Part shown: piece by piece, positions 42,722 to 54,907 of the stretch | Position numbering within the stretch: position 1 is the stretch's first letter | How the letters are laid out: each line of letters begins with the position of its first letter | Assembly: GCA_014529385.2 (NCBI GenBank) | Contig: CM043955.1 | Location: 135,666,108 to 135,730,107 of the forward strand | DNA from: Adiantum capillus-veneris | Taxonomy: Eukaryota > Streptophyta > Polypodiopsida > Polypodiales > Pteridaceae | Direction: 5' to 3' | DNA length: 64,000 nt | The notes under the pieces: generated by a model | Told to the model about the DNA's origin: nothing | Database searches by the model: none | The model's input: the letters and a program-made list of their open reading frames with translations, nothing else | Made by a program: the position numbers and the translations under genes

Positions 42722-44010
42722 ATGGGTAACACTATCCCCATTGTACATACACTAGCTTTCAACAAGTCAATAAAGAGCTCTATTTCCGTGTACATGATTT
42801 TTGTTAAAGATTCTCAAAATGAACCTAATGCTTTAGCAAAAGAAAATAAAAGAAACCAAAAGGAATTAGAGTTATCCAATTTTCTCAAGGGGTTTCAAGA
42901 TGTTTTTATTGACGACATCCCTTGTGAGCTACCTCCTAAATGAGGTAATGATGACCATGCAATTGAACTTCTTCCAGGAAGTTCACCGCCTAACAAACCT
43001 CCTTATAGAGTTTCTCAAGCTCAACAAGAGGAGATTATGCGGCAAGTGCATGAGTTAGTTGAGAAGGCATGGTTAGGCCTAGCTCATCTCCATTTTGCTC
43101 ACCTGTGCTATTAGTGCAAAAGAAAGACGGCACATATCGTATGTGTGTCGACTATAGAGCACTAAATAGGATCACTATCAAGAATAGGTTTCCCGTTCCA
43201 CGGGTAGAAGACCTATTTGATAAACTACAAGGATCGACCTACTTCAGTAGGATTGACCCAAAAAGTGGCTATCATCAAATAAGGATAGTTGATCAAGACA
43301 TTGTAAAGACCGCATTTCGCACCACATTTGGTATTTACGAATACATTGTCATGCCTTTTGGCTTGACCAATGCACCTGCCACATTCAACCGCTTGATGGA
43401 GAAGCTGTTCAGGCCTCATCGAACCTTCACTGAAGTGTTCTTTGATGATATTATCATCTACTCTAATTCATTAGACGAACACAAGCAACACCTCCAGGTA
43501 ATATTTCAAGTTTTAAGAGAGAATAAACTTTATGTTAATCGAAAGAAAAGTGAATTTTTCTTACAAGAGATTCAGTATTTAGGTCATATTATCTCTCAAG
43601 ATGGCATCCAAATGGATCCATCAAAGTTGGAGGTAATAAAAGGATGGCCTAAACCAAAGAATCTTCATGAACTAAGAAGCTTTATAGGTATGTGTGCATA
43701 CTATAGACGCTTCATAGAAAAGTTATCACAAATTGCGGGACCATTACATGACCTAACAAAAAAAAGCGCTAGGTATACATGGTCTGCTAAGGAGAACAAT
43801 GCTTTCGAAAATCTTATCTCTCAACCTGTGCTTACACTACCGGACCTCTCAAAACCATTTGAGATCCAATGTGATGCTTGTGGTGATTGCCTTGGAGTTG
43901 TTTTGCTTCAAGAAGGGCACGCCATAGGCTATGAAAGTCGAAGGCTCGACCGTGTTGAGCAAGCTCTAGGCATATATGAAAAGGACTCCTTGCAGTTCTA
44001 CATGCCTTAG
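42722..44010 (+). pseudogene. pol: reverse transcriptase and RNase H of nested chromovirus
   Basis: The longest piece (43069-44010) holds CVDYRALNRITIKNRFPVPR, YFSRIDPKSGYHQIRI, MPFGLTNAPATFNRLMEKLF, FFDDIIIYS at the catalytic site, LRSFIGMCAYYRRF, and RNase H FEIQCDACGDCLGVVLLQEG. Defects are a TGA at about 42941, a shift just before 43069, and a two-base loss near 43985 that ends the frame in KDSLQFYMP. Confidence 0.92.
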
Positions 44011-44030
44011 ACTCATGGAAGCACTATTTA

Positions 44031-45266
44031 TTGGGGACTCCTTTCATTCTGCAAACGGATCACCAAAGTCTTAAGTACTTCATGACGCAGACCAAGCTCT
44101 CTGACAAACAAATGAGGTGGGAAAATTTCCTTTCGCAATTTCATTTTCATATTGCTCACATTGCTGGCAAGCATAATCAAGTAGCTGATGCACTCTCAAG
44201 ACGACCGAGAGTGAATGCGGTTTCCATAGCAACTCACAATGATCTATCTTCAATGATAGATGAGTACGCTATTGATCCCAATTTTAGAGATGTGATTTTA
44301 GCCCTTGCATTAGGGAAGAAAGAAGAACCATTTACTTTACAAGATGGTTATCTTCTCTACGGCAATAGACTATGTGTTACTAACTCACTACGTGAGAAAG
44401 TAATGTATGAATCACATGCTCCACCTTATGCGGGGCATAGAGGGATTCAGTCTACCTTAAAGGGAATTGAAACATATTTCTATTGGCCTACCATGAAAGT
44501 GAACATACAAGAGTATGTTTCTAAATGTGTGGTATGCCAAAAGACAAAATTTGATAGAGGGAAGCAACTTGGATTGCTTCAACCCTTGCCAATCCCTAAT
44601 TCACCATGGGAGAGCATATCCATGGATTTCATCTTTGGATTGCCTAAGTCTATCCATGGGAATACGGGAATATGGACGCTAGTAGACAGGTTTAGTAAAC
44701 AAGCTCATTTTATACCTGTCAAAAAGACTATCAAAGCCCATCAAATGGCAACCCTCTTCATTTCACAAATTTTCAAGTACCATGGCTTGCCAATGTCCAT
44801 AGTGTCGGATAGAGATCCTAGAATGACGAGTAATTTCTGGAAGGGCCTCTTTGAGAATTTAGGGACAAGGCTAAACTTCTCTTCGGCCTATCATCCACAA
44901 ACGGATTGCCAAAGTGAAATAGCTAACCTAACAATTCTCGATCTACTAAAAGCCTATGTAACGGAAGTAGATCAAAGATCCCAATGGGAGAAATACTTAC
45001 ACTTAGTGGAGTATGCTTACAATGACACTGTACATACTTCCATGGGAAAAGCACCTTTTGAGGTAATTGAGGGAAGATCAAAAAGTCCCTTGCTACTTAA
45101 GGTTCATGGGAAGATCTTTGCTGCAGATGAGTATAGCCGAGACCTACAAGAATCTTTTCAAAAGATTAAGGATGCTATCTCTATCTCACTGCAATGGCAA
45201 AAGGCTGCTATGCTGACAAGCACAGAAGAGCCCAAGCCTTTAAAGAAAATGAGTGGGTCTTATTAA
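44031..45266 (+). CDS. pol: RNase H end and integrase of nested chromovirus
   Basis: This 411-codon open piece begins at the RNase H end (GTPFILQTDHQSLKYFMT). It contains the integrase zinc-binding part (YAGHRGIQSTL, CVVCQKTK) and the catalytic core with D (SMDFIFGLPKS), D (SDRDPRMTSNF) and E in the HPQTDCQSEI block; Cys replaces the usual Gly there. It is the best-preserved enzyme part of the element. The frame is lost at the end, near 45240, and continues in the next ORF. Confidence 0.9.
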   Translation: MGTPFILQTDHQSLKYFMTQTKLSDKQMRWENFLSQFHFHIAHIAGKHNQVADALSRRPRVNAVSIATHNDLSSMIDEYAIDPNFRDVILALALGKKEEPFTLQDGYLLYGNRLCVTNSLREKVMYESHAPPYAGHRGIQSTLKGIETYFYWPTMKVNIQEYVSKCVVCQKTKFDRGKQLGLLQPLPIPNSPWESISMDFIFGLPKSIHGNTGIWTLVDRFSKQAHFIPVKKTIKAHQMATLFISQIFKYHGLPMSIVSDRDPRMTSNFWKGLFENLGTRLNFSSAYHPQTDCQSEIANLTILDLLKAYVTEVDQRSQWEKYLHLVEYAYNDTVHTSMGKAPFEVIEGRSKSPLLLKVHGKIFAADEYSRDLQESFQKIKDAISISLQWQKAAMLTSTEEPKPLKKMSGSY

Positions 45267-45947
45267 AATTTCCCAAGGCTCGATTAAGTCACACGACGGG
45301 CAAGAATCCTACGGGACACCAAAAGTACTATGCTAAACTAGCAAAAAGGTACTATGGTCCCTTCCAGATTCTTAGGCCAATCAATGAGATGGCCTATCAA
45401 CTCAAGTTGCTCAATCATTGGCTCATACACAATGCTTTCCATGTGAGCCTATTAAAGCCTTACAAAGGAGAGCCACCTCAAGAACCAACTACTGAAGACC
45501 CACCGGAGATCGAGGACCAAGAAGAGGTGCTGCAGCCCGAGTCCATTCTCCGACATGAAGACAAGGTACTAAGAGGCGGTAAGACTATCCGCCGACGATA
45601 TCTTATTAAGTTTAAAAATTATCCTTTTGAAGATGCTAGATGGATGCAAGGCATACAATTAAAGGATACCCTAAACCTATGTGAGCCTATTAAAGCCTTA
45701 CAAAGGAGAGCCACCTCAAGAACCAACTACTGAAGACCCACCGGAGATCGAGGACCAAGAAGAGGTGCTGCAGCCCGAGTCCATTCTCCGACATGAAGAC
45801 AAGGTACTAAGAGGCGGTAAGACTATCCGCCGACGATATCTTATTAAGTTTAAAAATTATCCTTTTGAAGATGCTAGATGGATGCAAGGCATACAATTAA
45901 AGGATACCCTAAACCTTGTCAATGCTTACAATGCTTCCCAAGAGTAA
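45194..45947 (+). pseudogene. pol: integrase C-terminus with duplicated chromodomain segment
   Basis: The frame 45194-45733 encodes the GPF/Y block (KRYYGPFQILRPINEMAYQL), a Glu/Pro linker and a chromodomain-like EDKVLRGGKTIRRRYLIKFK, then YPFEDARWMQG. A 238-bp unit (45441-45678) is then repeated in tandem (45679 to about 45916). The repeat length is not a multiple of three, so the first copy runs into a stop (QRRATSRTNY) and the second copy sits in another frame, ending at 45947. Chromodomains guide integration to modified histones. Confidence 0.88.
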
Positions 45948-46302
45948 GCAAATGTACAAAATGTTAAAAATGAACAAAGTTTTTGTCTGATAAGACTCTC
46001 TTTTTCTTTATTGTGCACAAAAATAAAGTAGTATGCATGCTTAGATCAAGTTTGTGGAGACGACGTCTCCCAAACACCAAGTAGAGCTTGTCACTCTACT
46101 ATGGAAGACTGATAGGACTAATGTGCAGACATGCTTGCGGCAGCCTCAGGCTCTCAAGCGCCAAATGGACTAGTCATCCATTGTGGAATGATGTCGTAGG
46201 GTAACATAGGGATCCTATACCCGCTAAGAAAAGGACTCATGAATATGCTTTATCTTCTCTACACCATAGTCGAGGACGACTATGATTTCAAGAGAGAGGT
46301 AA

Positions 46303-47888
46303 TGTCATAATAATCAATATCTAATTCTCCTAAATGATTTTCTCATGTTAAACTGATCATTTAATATGGGAAAGTGCCACAGGAGAAAAATCTAGAATAT
46401 TGGTTAAGCTAGCAGACTGGCCACAGTAGGGAACCAAAGGAGGGAAAATAGGGATCCAAAGGGGGGTCCATCTGCAAAAGAGCCATGTGCAACAATGGGC
46501 TAAAAAGACCCTAAGGTTCAGCCCATTAAGACTTCCAAAATGCTAAGGTTCCAAAATTCAAAGGTTGTGTCCAAAGGTCAACCTTAAGGGAATTGGATGC
46601 TTTGTGTGTGTACAAAAAAGTCTTTGCAATCCCTACTTGGGAGGGGGCGAGCCTTGCATGTAGGGGATGAGAGAGAAAGCCACACACACACACAAGCTCC
46701 TTTACACAAAGGGAATGAGGGACACATGTCAGCTCCCTAGGCCAGATGCCCACAAGGTGTACCCAATTCCTATTGGATGGCCTTGGAGGTGGACCAATGA
46801 GAATTAGGCTAGAGTAAATTTAGTTTAATTAATTTAAAAACACTTAATAAAAGAACCAATGAGAATTAAGTCCTCTAGAAGACTATTGGACAGTCTCCCA
46901 AGGGGTCCAATGAGCATTCAACAGCCCAATGGCTTGCCTGATTCCTATTGGCCAGGAGGCAAAGGGGTCCAATGAGAGTTTAGTTGAATTATTAAATTAC
47001 CTAAAGCTCTCACAAAAGGGGAAAGGGGGACACATGTCAGAAGGCTATCACTTATGCTGCTTAATAGTCATTGGCTAGCCCTGGGGAGGTCCAATGGGAG
47101 GATAGCAAGAGCAATTAGCAAGAGGGCTCGCCCAAGAGAGAGAGGGGGCTGATTTTTGCAAGGCATTATCACACACACACATTCTCACACAGTCTAGGTG
47201 AGAAGCAAGAAAAAGACTATCTCTTCCCAAGCTTTAGTGGAGAGCTCATCACCTACTCCAAGCTTGTGAGATAGAAGCATACATCGACACACTCTTGGCA
47301 TGTGGATGCAAATCCAACCAAGATCCAAGCTTCAATGCATGCTCATCTCCTCTACCATGCTAATTACTAAGATAAGCTATGCTAATATGAGTGATTATGT
47401 GAGGAGATGTACATCTTTCTCGTAAGATACTCCTTCTTCCTCTCAATCTACTCTCATACCCTGCTAGCTCTCACCATCTTCGAAGGTGTGTGAGGTCTTG
47501 GGTCTGAGACCGGGGATAATTGATGTTGTGTTTGCTAAGTGTTTTGCTTAGTGCATGAAGCTTTCATCTTCATTGCACTAGCTAGTCTTGAAGGAACACA
47601 AAGAATTGTATTGTACAATGTCTCTCTTGATGGGAGAAACCTTAATACAAAGCCTTTTGGAGGGGTGACCGGCTCCATGCAAATCCGGTCCTCAACTGTT
47701 GTCAATATCTTAATTTTGCTCTCTTTTGAAATTATTGTTCATGCTATCTAACTAGGTCTTATGCTTTTTGTTGCTCTCTCCATCCAAGCACTCTTGTAAT
47801 TCTCATTAGCAATCTATTATAATGAAATGCCCACTATGTTCATGCTAATTTCCGCTACACACAAGTTTTTAGGCCATTAAATGTTACA
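46303..47888 (+). repeat. 3' LTR of the nested chromovirus
   Basis: It runs from TGTCATAATAATCAATATC to CCATTAAATGTTACA, preceded by the purine tract and followed by the target-site duplication aaaca. Confidence 0.95.
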
Positions 47889-47894
47889 AAACAC

Positions 47895-49112
47895 TTATGG
47901 TCCTTGCAAAAAAATTTCAAGCTCTTCAGGAGAGCATTCATTTTTGCCTTTGTAAACTCCCTTCTCCTTGGACCGATTGTTGTTGTTGTTGTTGGAAGTG
48001 CCTTGGGAAGAATTTTGAGCATTGGTTTTTCCCTTTGCATCATTTTGTTCTTTGTTTTCCATGGGCTTGAAATTCCGTTTAGCCCCTTGATGAAAATTGA
48101 TGCGTGAAGCAACCATGGTGTGATGGATTACTTTGGTAATACAACCAGGCCGTTGGGAGTTGATGTATTCAGTCATCTCTTCAGGTAATCCCGCACAAAA
48201 TTGCTGCTTTTGCTCGGAAATGTCTATCTTTTGAAAGACAATAGCCTTGAGATGTAAATCCCAAAACTTGTCTACATACTTGTGATAGACTCATGAGAGA
48301 GAAGCTTCAAGCTGCACCATTCGGTAAGCACTTTGTCCTTTGCATCGCTTGCAAGGAATTGATTCATGTTGGAAACTCATTGAGCATGTCGATTTTTGGA
48401 AGTGCATAGCTATATGGTGTAGCTTAGAGGACTCTCTGAAGCCCTTGTCTCCAAAGGCCACATCAAATTACTGGATGAAGGCCAACACTTTGTCGGTAGT
48501 ACCAAAGGTGCCATCATAGGTGAGAAAAGAGAAACTCTTTCCTCCCTCCTTGACCTTCTTTAGCTTTTGTGACCTTTGCCATGCTGGGTATGATCTGCGA
48601 TGTCCTCCCCTCTTGTATGCTCTAGAAGAATAGCCATAGGTTTCGTCGGAAGAGGAGGAAGGTGAAGAGGGTGACCTCTTTTCTTGCCCTTTTCTTCCTT
48701 TGTTTCCTCTCTTCCCTTTTGGAGTGACGAGGAGAAGGACTGTGTGTTGATCTTTTTTTCTTGGGAGGAGTGGGCGATCGTCTAGACGGCCATCTTCGTG
48801 GAGCCACATATTCAGAGGAACTTAAAGTTTCATTGCTTTCTTGCTCTTTGGATTCCTCCTCGCGAGGGAGAGAGTCTTCTTTTGGGGGTCTCTTCAAGAG
48901 GCCTCCTAAGCTCTCTTTCCTCTTGGAGAGGAAGGGAAATTCCATAAGCACGAAGTTGTTGTAACTTCGAATTGCAAAGCAAGGTTTTCCATAGCTTGCT
49001 GCAACCTAGTAACAAGATAATTCACGAACATGGGGGCATCATCATTAGCACCTTTATGTGCAAAATCAAAGCTATGAATGTTCATTCTACTCTCTTGATT
49101 ATTGTCAGCCAT
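47895..49112 (-). pseudogene. gag: gag N-terminal part, outer chromovirus
   Basis: It starts MADNNQESRMNIHSFDFAHK at 49112. Next come FVNYLVTRLQQAMENL, a Ser/Arg/Lys-rich stretch (SPSSPSSSSDE), the gag core start SFLTYDGTFGTTDKVLAFIQ, and downstream TEYINSQRPG and KGVYKGKNECSPEELE. The central gag core (about 48470-48180) has several frameshifts. It stops at the nested insertion, just short of the zinc knuckle CFKCGEQGH, which lies on the other side (38790). Confidence 0.85.
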
Positions 49113-49531
49113 GTTAACAAAATTTATGTATGTACTTAGTGTATACTTTGGAAATTCAAAACCTTAGTTGCCACTCCTCTTAGCCTTTAAAAATTGGCTC
49201 TTAAGTATCCACACCCACGGCTCGAAATGGTTAATTATAGAGAGCAGTGGAGTAGGTCTAACATAATAGCAGAGTTACCGAGGGTTAGCTCCTTTCGGAC
49301 TTCTTATGGCTCAATAATGGTAAAGCTGTAGGCAAGTCTAAAAAGACTACATTATTAAGTCCAAAGCTCCCGAGAGGTGTGCACCATATCCCACATAGTG
49401 GGCTCAACAAAACCGATAATAGATCCCAGTTCCACTTACCCTAATATAATTAACAAAATCAACCATTTATAGTCTACTTAAGGACCTCTCTTCTTAAGCA
49501 AGAAAAGAGAAACCAAATGCTATGATACCAA

Positions 49532-51110
49532 TGTAAATAAATTGGCCTATTCACTTGAGAGTAGCGGAAATTAATGAAAGTACTTTTGAGAAATTAGATT
49601 GTGAGCATAGCGGGTGAACATAATTGAAGATAACAACATAGACATAGCAATTAGTTAACTTGGCATGAACAATACTTTTTCAAGAGAGAGAGTTTGGATA
49701 ACATGACAACAATTGAGGACCAGATTTATGTGGAGGTGGTCCCCCCTCCAATAGGCATTTGTAATATGATTTCTCCCATAAAGAGAGACTTGTTACAATA
49801 CAATCTTTGTGTTCCTTATGACCTAGGTGATGCAATGAAGATGGAAAGCTTCATGCATCACAAGCATAACATAAATTTTTTGGAAACCATTAACTATCCC
49901 AAGCCTCAGTCCTAAGACCTCAAATACCTTCGAAGGTGGAGAGAGCTAGTAGGGAATGAGGGTAGGGAAGAGGAAGAAGAAACATTTCATAGGAGAAAGA
50001 CTTAGTTCCTCACTTATAATCACTCTTCTTGCTAGCATACATAATAGCATAGTAATGGAGATGGAAATATTAAGCATTGAAGCATGGATCTTGGTTGGAT
50101 TTGCACTCCATAGCCAAGAGTGTTGGGGTAGGCTCTCAACCTCTACTTGCTTGGAGAAGGAGAGGGAGCTCTTGCACTTTGCACAATGCACCATGAGAGT
50201 GTGTGTGGGAGAGTATTACCCCTAAGAAACTCCCTAGCTTGCTTTGGTCAACTCCCCCTTGTAGCTCATGCTTGAAGCTCATTGGACCCCTCCAAGCCTA
50301 GCCAATCATAAGCAGGAGTCATACCAAGCAACAAGGGTAGCCTTGGCACAAGCGTCCCCCTTTCCCCTTTGAGAGAGAGGAATTGATAAATACAAAATCA
50401 ATTAAATCTCCTAAATTATCATTGGACCCCTTGGGTGGCCAACCAATAGGCTTCAAGCACACCCTGTGGGTAACATGAGGAGGAACTTGACAAGTGTCCC
50501 TTTTGCTTTCTTTGTACCAAGCATGCCTTGTGTGAGTGTGTGGCTGTTCTCTCTCATCCCCCCTCTTGTGAGATCACCCCCTCCTTGTAGGGATCGAATC
50601 TTGACTTTTTGACACCTCAAGCCCCTCAAGCTTTTGCCCAGTTTCCACCACAAGCTTGACCCTTAAGCACTTCAAGCTTGGGCTAGGTTCCCACCTCAAG
50701 TACAACCCTAGCTTCTCAAGCATGACAAGTATCTCAATCATCAAGAACCTCAGTCATCAGGCACCTCAAGCACCTTAGTCATCAAGCACGACAAGCACCT
50801 CAAGCACCTTAAGCTTGGGCCGGGTTCCCATCTCAAGTTGAGTCCTAGCTTACCTACGGTCAAAGGACTTTTACGCTTATTATTGGAGGTCTTCAATGAA
50901 GATAACCCTAAGGTCTTGCTCCATTGGTTAGCCTTGATCTTTGATAGACCATCTCTCATTTGGGCCTCTTTACCATTGGCCCCATGTTGAGGTAGATCTA
51001 TAAGCACATGTCTATATCTTAACCCTTGTTCCTCTTTATTCTCCCACATTAAATGATCAATTTAATATGAGAAAATCATTTGGGTTGGTTATATATTAGA
51101 TTTTATGACA
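49532..51110 (-). repeat. 5' LTR of the outer chromovirus
   Basis: On the minus strand it runs from TGTCATAAAATCTAATATA to GGCCAATTTATTTACA and is followed by the PBS. It matches 33351-34942 throughout, including the caagcacctcaagc repeats and the tgagagtagcggaaatt block. Confidence 0.92.
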
Positions 51111-51115
51111 AGAAC

Positions 51116-52924
51116 TCATGGGAAGGCAATTGGTGAGGAGATATGAAATGTTGGGACTAATCTACTTGTTGATGAAAATTCAATGGTTCTTAAATTTTTT
51201 TTGTTTGCTACTCACTATGTCCCTGGTATAATACAAAATTTTGCAAAATAATCTTGTGCCAGATTTGCTTGATTGATCACACTACATAGGGGTGCATTTA
51301 TTGAATATATATGTCAAGATTGAAAACAGAGGACGTGAATGATCCCGAATGATAATAAAGTAAGGGCATGCCAATCATTCTTTCATACTTCAAGAAATCT
51401 CTAGCGTGTCTTTGAAGCACCTCATTGGCAGAATATTGTGAGTTTCTTGACCTTGTTTATAAGATAAAGAGAAAAATTAATGTCACAATTGTCATAGATA
51501 GCATCATACATGGGTTGTCAATTTGTGCCCAAAAGCTTTCATTACCAGGTATATGACAAATCTCATGCATTGATGATGAACAATGCACAATCTTAATGTC
51601 CTTTATAAATCTACTTGTCCATTGAATTAAAATTGACCAAATGTATGCCATTTATGTGGACTTTGAATTTTTTTCTAAGAATGGTTCATGAGATATCTAC
51701 TTAAACAATTTGTCTACTATGATATACCTTGTTACCTTAGAATTGATTTTATGTACGTGTGTGTGTGTGTGTGTAATAGAGTAGAGAGAACACCATTGAA
51801 TGCAAACTCAAATACACTACTAAATTGTGCTTATTAATACATATAAAAGTGGAAATACAAAGCCTCTTATATAAGCTCAAAATAGGACGGTCTCATGGCT
51901 TAGGTTGCAAGGTAACACATCATCATCTGCAGCACATATCCTGGGTGGAAAATCTACACATGCTATCACATGGGTCTACAGATGGCACATGAATTGATTG
52001 GATGGGGGGTAGTGCACACCTTATGTTGGTGCATAGGCCGAATGCCATATGCATAAAAACCCTCCCCTTGGGATTCAACTATTGATCAAGTGCATAGAGA
52101 TCCGCTACCACACAAGCAATGAAAATCACATATACTGGTAGTCACACAGACTATTTCCACACACACTACAATAAGTGGTCTCGTGATATGGTGTCACACA
52201 GACTGAAGCATCCTCCCATCAAGTAGAAGACTATTCGTATCCTTTTTGCAGCTGCTAGTGTCTGCTCGTAGTAGCACCTCCCCTTGCTCCTAGTCATCCG
52301 CTTTGTTTGCTACTGTTGTTGTTGGGCTGCCACCATTGCACCTCGTCCATCCTTTGTTGAAGATATCCCCACCATTGGATTTCCTCTCCAAGAAGTTATT
52401 TGGCATACATAATAATGTGCAAACAATGTCATTAGCAAGGTTGCTCTTGAGGAAGGTCTTACCTCCAATCAAAATTGGGCCAGTGTCTAACCCTCTTACA
52501 TTGAGCACACGAATGATGTCAAATCCATAAGTGATAAATAGTCAATATAAGTCCTTGTGGTTTTGTGCATGATCATCACCTCTACACATTGAGGGCAAGA
52601 ATATGTGTGATTGCTCCTTCATGTGAGATCTTCTCTTGCAACAAGAATAGGGCTTGAAAGTCTTCAAGCACGGTAGAAAGAAGCACTTGTGAAAAGTGAT
52701 AATATCCTTAAGTAATAGCCACTTGATGCAAAACAAAAATAAATAAATATGAGGTGGTACCGAGTCTATAGTACATGCAATGGGTGATGCCACTCACCAA
52801 TAAAAAAGTGAAAATATTGCCAACTTTAGTAGGTGTGACCGAGAGTGTTGTTGACGATGGCAATGGTAGTGATTATGATTTTGTAAATGATAGCCCGTAA
52901 TAATGTTCTTGTTTTTCTCGCTTT
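51116..52924. other. unassigned intergenic DNA
   Basis: It is AT-rich sequence with a short GT tract near 51756-51773. Small frames on both strands show no motif. No LTR, inverted repeat or RNA gene could be seen. Confidence 0.4.
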
Positions 52925-53722
52925 TGTTAGCACGCCAATATCAAGGCTTGGAATGAGCTGGACACAAATAGCTATTCCAGGTTGGTGGTTAGAGTTAGTT
53001 CAGACAAGACATAAGACTTCAGATCAGACCAGACAATAGCTGGAAGATAAGACGGGAACTGAAAAGAGATTGACACTAAAACTGAGAACTGAAATTGTAT
53101 TTGTATTTTTCAGATCAAATAATTGTAGACAACTGTAGTCAGTGAGACAAGTAAGCTTTAGCTCAATGAGAGTTACAAAGTATGAATAGCTCTTAGCTAA
53201 GCTTAGGATTGGGGGATCAAGGATTCTATACTCCATCCCTGCCAATGAAGTAATGGGTCCTATTTATAGCTCTCTACTGGCTCTCTGATTGATTGTTCCT
53301 TGTGCCAGTTACCCTGGCAACTGATTTTGGTGATTACTAGCTTAGGCGCCTCAGTCTAGCAGCCGTTCCCACCGTTTACATTCCTTCTCCCCTTTCTTAG
53401 ATTTTGGTGTGTACCACAATTTGCCAGTGAGCAGTCAACCAGTGTCAGTCCATCAAACACTCTTCTTCTTGTCTGGTGCCTTCTTCTTTGGAGGTTTATA
53501 CAATACCTTGTATGATTCTAAAGCGCTTAGACCAGGACCTGTATTCTCCTTTTGAATGAGGCAGTACCGTGCCCTTTGCTCCAGTTGGTCTTCTCTGACT
53601 ATCTTCATTTTAGCTTTATATGGCGTTAGTGCATTCGACGTCTTTGTATTAGGGTCATTTAATGCTCTTTTGCCTCTGGTCAGGCGGGCTCCTCTGGCCA
53701 ACTTATGACAATATCTCGACAA
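52925..53722 (-). pseudogene. 3' LTR and adjoining ORF end of an LTR element, minus strand
   Basis: On the minus strand an 89-codon frame (53722-53453), rich in Lys and Arg and ending KPPKKKAPDKKKS, runs through a purine tract (gacaagaagaagag) into a sequence starting TGTTTGATGGACTG. That sequence has a TATA-like ctataaatagg (about 53260) and ends GCGTGCTAACA at 52925. This is what a 3' LTR would look like. No second LTR or PBS is in view, so the call is tentative. Confidence 0.4.
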
Positions 53723-53971
53723 TATGAGGTAGTAAATTCACCCCTGAGGTAGTGGTTGATGGAAGTTGATTCTGGCCTCAAATATGATTTCGGACATCTC
53801 TCTGAATTGGGGTTTAGAGGATGCTTTGTTGGCCAGTTCCTTCTCAGGAAGCGTAGAGGCTTCTCCTATTAGATGTAGGAGTTGGTTTGTGATCTTGATC
53901 AATCATCATAGTTGCACCTTTCACTGGTCCATCTTGATCTAGAAATTCTAAATTGCCTAAATGAGATCAAA

Positions 53972-54497
53972 GACAATATCTTTCTTTAAGGCATCGATCA
54001 GTACTTGATTTCAAGCAGTCCATTCAGTGGTGGATTCCTCATACCACTCTCTGAGCTTGTCAACAATCTTGATATAGCATTGCTGATATGAAGGTTGATG
54101 GTATGTTGGATAAAGCATTGGAAAGTACCTTGGGAGCTCAGACTCTTTGGCTAGAAGAGCATGTAGCAATGTGGGGCAATCTAGGACAAACTCCAAAAAA
54201 TCATTACCTGAATGAGTACCTGAATGAAATCAGAGACAATATCTTTCTTTAAGGCATCGATCAGTACTTGCTTTCAAGCAGTCCATTAAGTGGTGGATTC
54301 CTCATACCACTCTCTGAGCTTGTCAACAATCTTGATATAGCATTGCTGATATGAAGGTTCATGGTATGTTGGATATAGCATTGGAAAGAACCTTGGGAGC
54401 TCAAACTTTTTGGCTAGAAGAGCATGTAGCAATGTGGGGGAATCTATGACAAAATCCAAAAAATTGTTACCAGCTAGTTCTCTTGTTGCATCATTTT
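53972..54497. repeat. 263-bp tandem duplication
   Basis: The block gacaatatctttctttaagg and onward at 53972 recurs at 54235 with few changes, up to about 54475. On the minus strand each copy encodes a fragment like ELPRYFPMLYPTYHQPSY, so it duplicates part of a decayed coding region. Confidence 0.85.
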
Positions 54498-54559
54498 CCT
54501 ACTTATTCTGACCAGGTGGAATAACCTCTTAAGGTTTCGTTCCTTTAATTTATATTTGG

Positions 54560-54740
54560 AGTTCTGAAGCTCTACCACGTGGTGTCTTCTGTGACTAGAT
54601 AGAGGCAAAAGAGCTTTTGGCTCACCAAGTAAATAAGTTAAATTTCATTTATAGTGGAAGCTCTGAGCTCTACCTCTTGGTGGACCAGATAGAGGCAAAA
54701 GAGCTTTTGGCTCACCAAGTAAAAATTAATTAAAAAAATT
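54560..54740. repeat. short tandem duplication
   Basis: The block agatagaggcaaaagagctt, followed by ttggctcaccaagtaaa, occurs at about 54597 and 54680. A related piece, tttggctcaccaagtaaaaa, is found again at about 57830. Confidence 0.7.
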
Positions 54741-54907
54741 GTCAGGAATGGCCAACACTACAGGACAAGACACATGCAAACATAAACCCTAAACATCAGT
54801 CTCCATGAGGGTGCATGAGGGTGCATGAGGGGCAGAGTTCAAGAAAAATCATTTTTCCAAACATATAGAATTCCTTTCCTTAAATTTTCCAAGAGGAAGA
54901 TGTGGTG

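Larger units (their letters stand above)
38792..47888 (+). mobile_element. Ty3/gypsy chromovirus nested in the outer element
   Basis: The element is 9097 bp long, with LTRs at 38792-40368 and 46303-47888 that are nearly identical by eye. Perfect 5-bp duplications aaaca flank it (38787-38791 and 47889-47893). PBS tggtatcagagc lies at 40369-40380 and the polypurine tract agagagaggt ends at 46300. Gag and pol read on the plus strand but carry several frameshifts. It inserted within the gag zinc knuckle of the minus-strand element and is therefore younger. Confidence 0.95.
33351..51110 (-). mobile_element. Ty3/gypsy chromovirus, minus strand, split by a nested element
   Basis: The LTRs lie at 49532-51110 (5') and 33351-34942 (3'). 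Flanking 5-mers agaat (33346-33350) and agaac (51111-51115) are a target-site duplication with one mismatch. PBS TGGTATCATAGC lies at 49519-49530 and a polypurine tract (aagagagaggtaa) adjoins the 3' LTR. Gag (49112-47895) and protease-RT-RNaseH-integrase-chromodomain (38790-35301) belong to one element interrupted at its zinc knuckle by the plus-strand element 38792-47888. Without the insertion it is about 8.7 kb. All frames are broken. Confidence 0.93.

Noticed and set aside
43225-43419. A minus ORF over the reverse transcriptase
   Set aside because: It is antisense to a well-matched RT domain.
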